From NCBI GenBank assembly GCA_964481825.1, contig CAYZUE010000065.1, forward strand, positions 1-5,981: 5,981 nucleotides of DNA. The letters are read 5' to 3'. The notes below the pieces were generated by a model. The model had not been told where the DNA came from and searched no databases. It worked only from the letters and a program-made list of their open reading frames with translations. Both the position numbers and the translations under genes were made by a program. Origin of the DNA: CAYZUE01 sp964481825 (GTDB lineage: Archaea > Hydrothermarchaeota > Hydrothermarchaeia > Hydrothermarchaeales > JALUUU01). This document shows, piece after piece, positions 4,498 to 5,981 of this stretch (positions within the stretch are counted from its first letter, which is position 1; every line of letters begins with the position of its first letter).

Positions 4498-5366
4498 CAA
4501 GAGACGAGATCGAAAAAATTTGATGGGTTAAACTCTATTGTTAATTTAAATTCATGATTGCAATCTTCACATGTTGCGTCTACATCTCTTTGAATACCCA
4601 ATTGATTAATCTTGTTTAATTCTTCAATTATAATATCAGCATGTTGTTTGCTAATACCCTTTACCCATTCTAAAATATGTTTATGATTTGTAACTATAAT
4701 TTCTTCTTGATCATCATCTGCATCTTCTGCTTGCGGTATAATAACTTTTATAATAGCATTACTAAGAATGTCAATATTTAAATCTGCCATTGCTTTGAAA
4801 CTTTTATTAAATGTAAGTAACTTTGACATATCGTCTGCTTCTGCATTAATTAAATTATTAAGTTCTGATGTTTCTCTAAATGCAGACAATGCCGCTTTTT
4901 GACTGTCTCTAAATGTATATGGTTTAAGAAAACAATGCAAACCATTATCTAATGTAACATCATAATGATCTTCTAGCACTTCTATTGTTTCTAGTATAGG
5001 TTCAATTTGTACAGTATGGTTAACTGTATTTGTACATCCTGGACAAGGAGTTGTTACTTCTAAATCATTACCGTATGTTGCATATCTTATTGCTAATAAA
5101 ATAACGTCTACATCGTTTGCTGTTAGTTCATATGCATCTTTTATACCAGTACAACTTGTAATAACGCCAGCCAAGCTCTCACCATTAAGTAAAGCATCTG
5201 GATTGCGTAATAGAGTTTCATCCATACTTGTTAAAGGATATATCGGTAATTCGTCTGAGATGTCACTAATAGATTCAATATTAGAAAACTTACCGCCGCT
5301 AGGTAACAATATATATAACTTAGGAACACGCAAATAACCTTGCAAAGGATTATTACTTTTTGCCAT
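4497..5366 (-). CDS. 26: T4 gp26-like baseplate hub assembly protein
   Basis: This 289-residue protein opens RVPKLYILLPSGGKF (13-27), then has ELPIYPLTSMDETLLRNPDALLNGE (39-63) and VILLAIRYATYGNDLEVTTPCPGC (88-111), the pattern of the T4 gene 26 baseplate family. Two cysteine knuckles, CPGC (108-111) and CEDC (266-269), probably form one zinc ribbon from separated halves. In T4, gp26 takes part in building the central hub of the baseplate, in the cytoplasm before tail assembly. It is longer than T4 gp26 (about 208 residues); the extra length includes an acidic insert (QAEDADDDQEE, 212-222). The ATG at 5366 has a good GGAGA ribosome site. It is followed with a stop/start overlap by the small gp51-position gene, and a NATAAATA late-promoter element lies upstream. 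A slippery AAATTTTTTC near its 3' end may allow -1 frameshifting into the next gene. Confidence 0.8.
   Translation of the reverse strand: MAKSNNPLQGYLRVPKLYILLPSGGKFSNIESISDISDELPIYPLTSMDETLLRNPDALLNGESLAGVITSCTGIKDAYELTANDVDVILLAIRYATYGNDLEVTTPCPGCTNTVNHTVQIEPILETIEVLEDHYDVTLDNGLHCFLKPYTFRDSQKAALSAFRETSELNNLINAEADDMSKLLTFNKSFKAMADLNIDILSNAIIKVIIPQAEDADDDQEEIIVTNHKHILEWVKGISKQHADIIIEELNKINQLGIQRDVDATCEDCNHEFKLTIEFNPSNFFDLVS
4512..4521 (-). promoter_or_regulatory. Candidate -1 ribosomal frameshift site at the gp26-like / gp51-position junction
   Basis: In the gp26 frame the codons read TCA AAT TTT TTC, giving A_AAT_TTT (4521-4515) and T_TTT_TTC (4518-4512), both X_XXY_YYZ heptamers. The -1 frame is open from just after a TAA at 4530-4528, through the site, into the gp51-position gene. 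A slip would give a fusion of about 361 residues with the junction FFRSRLLMED. No strong downstream stem is seen. Chance is possible in AT-rich DNA. Confidence 0.35.
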
Positions 5367-5373
5367 TAAAATT

Positions 5374-5378
5374 TCTCC
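5374..5378 (-). promoter_or_regulatory. Ribosome binding site of the gp26-like gene
   Basis: GGAGA on the minus strand lies seven bases before the ATG at 5366 and fixes that start. Confidence 0.75.
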
Positions 5379-5389
5379 GATTTCATTTT

Positions 5390-5397
5390 CATAAATA
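5390..5397 (+). promoter_or_regulatory. Rightward T4-type late promoter element (CATAAATA)
   Basis: This matches NATAAATA, the late -10 element recognised by the gp55-type sigma factor of T4-like phages. The predicted start near 5403 gives a leader of about 65 bases to the GTG of the rightward gene. Position, and a mirror copy on the other strand, support it more than the AT-rich sequence alone. Confidence 0.5.
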
Positions 5398-5426
5398 GTA
5401 GTATATAATTAATTTAATTATAATAG

Positions 5427-5434
5427 TATTTATC
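5427..5434 (-). promoter_or_regulatory. Leftward T4-type late promoter element (GATAAATA)
   Basis: The mirror copy of the element at 5390-5397, read leftward, has a predicted start near 5421 and a leader of about 55 bases to the gp26-like ATG. The two elements form the ends of an imperfect palindrome across 5390-5434 and face each other. Confidence 0.5.
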
Positions 5435-5456
5435 TACGTACATAATGATGGATTTT

Positions 5457-5460
5457 AGGA
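5457..5460 (+). promoter_or_regulatory. Ribosome binding site of the rightward structural gene
   Basis: AGGA lies seven bases before the GTG at 5468. An in-frame TAG at 5456-5458 rules out any earlier start, so the GTG is well supported. Confidence 0.65.
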
Positions 5461-5467
5461 ACATTTA

Positions 5468-5981
5468 GTGGCTACAAGTGAAAAGATTTTTACGCAAGAA
5501 GGTGGAACGGGATATGCTCATTGGGCAACCGAGGCTACTTTAGAACGACTTATTTCTTCATTAAGTAAACAAGGAGTTAGCCAATCCGACATAAACTCTC
5601 TGCTGAAAGAAGTTGGTAACTTAAACGATAATGGCAAAGTAGATACAGCTGCATTAAAAGGAGTTCTTAATAATCTAAGAGCAGGAAACGAGCAAGATCG
5701 GAAACAGATTGACGACGAACGTGACCATCAAAAAAAGCAAGAAGGTTTTTGGGCAGATCAGACCAGACAAGGCAGAAAAACTGCACAAGCATTTAAAGAT
5801 TCAAATCTAAAAGATCAATTAAAGGGTGCTGGTGAAATGTTCATAATGCCTGTTGATACAATGTCAGATGCATTTGTCAAGGTCACAGGCGTATTAGGTG
5901 CATTTGGCACGGGTGTTTTTAATGCAGCCAGCGCGGTAATTTCCAAGCTTTGGCTCGTTGGTCCCGCCCTTGGAAAAGCAG
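5468..5981 (+). CDS. Probable tail tape-measure / baseplate hub protein (N-terminal part, cut by window edge)
   Basis: The frame is open from a GTG at 5468 to the end, 171 codons. The N-terminus (VATSEKIFTQEGGTGYAHWA) is followed by a helical region with short heptad-like runs (LERLISSLSKQGVSQSDINS) and a very polar, charged helix (RAGNEQDRKQIDDERDHQKK, about 71-90). Then comes a glycine/alanine-rich hydrophobic stretch from about residue 139 (TGVLGAFGTGVFNAASAVIS and beyond). Long helices followed by small-residue hydrophobic segments are typical of tail tape-measure proteins, the role held in T4 by the hub protein gp29. Its place beside the gp26/gp51 pair fits. It is transcribed divergently from them, probably from the CATAAATA late element. 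No specific family motif is recognised, so another structural protein with a membrane-active segment is possible. Confidence 0.5.
   Translation, partial: MATSEKIFTQEGGTGYAHWATEATLERLISSLSKQGVSQSDINSLLKEVGNLNDNGKVDTAALKGVLNNLRAGNEQDRKQIDDERDHQKKQEGFWADQTRQGRKTAQAFKDSNLKDQLKGAGEMFIMPVDTMSDAFVKVTGVLGAFGTGVFNAASAVISKLWLVGPALGKA

Overview
The window looks like part of an AT-rich, contractile-tailed (T4-type) bacteriophage genome, probably a marine phage of a proteobacterium or cyanobacterium; the host is inferred only from gene style and base composition. The evidence is a T4 gp26-type baseplate protein, a small gp51-position gene beside it, NATAAATA late-promoter elements, a PD-(D/E)XK nuclease, a small phage-type protein with a WHEWFAWRPVRL motif, and auxiliary polyamine genes.

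Left block (1-3624, all on the minus strand). In transcription order it holds a PD-(D/E)XK resolvase-like nuclease (3094-3624), a small phage protein of unknown function (2700-3029), a GNAT acetyltransferase (2179-2697), a fused S-adenosylmethionine decarboxylase/spermidine synthase-type protein (1041-2237) and a PP-loop ATP-pyrophosphatase related to asparagine synthetase, cut by the left edge (1-985). A well-formed sigma-70 promoter faces leftward just upstream of the nuclease gene, so this looks like an early transcription unit. The last three genes could be a small-molecule cassette: make an aminopropyl polyamine, acetylate something, and activate a substrate with ATP. That link is inference.

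Middle block (3625-4281). About 650 bases lack any long gene. The block has two overlapping, face-to-face sigma-70 promoters. The rightward one is followed at once by a 35-codon, very basic ORF (3694-3801). Next comes an island of raised GC (about 46% over 3841-4080, against roughly 23-35% in sampled neighbouring stretches) rich in potential stems, which may be a structured RNA. Several strong hairpins then lie between it and the end of the leftward structural operon.

Right block (4282-5981). A gp26-like baseplate/hub-assembly gene (4497-5366) and a small gp51-position gene (4282-4497) run leftward with a stop/start overlap. A canonical -1 slippery sequence sits just before the gp26 stop. Diverging from them is a rightward, right-truncated gene (from 5468) with the look of a tail tape-measure or hub protein. 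The 100-base divergent gap carries two face-to-face NATAAATA late-promoter elements. The gp26/gp51 pair beside a probable tape-measure gene resembles the chaperone/tape-measure arrangement of other long-tailed phages, although here the two units are divergent.
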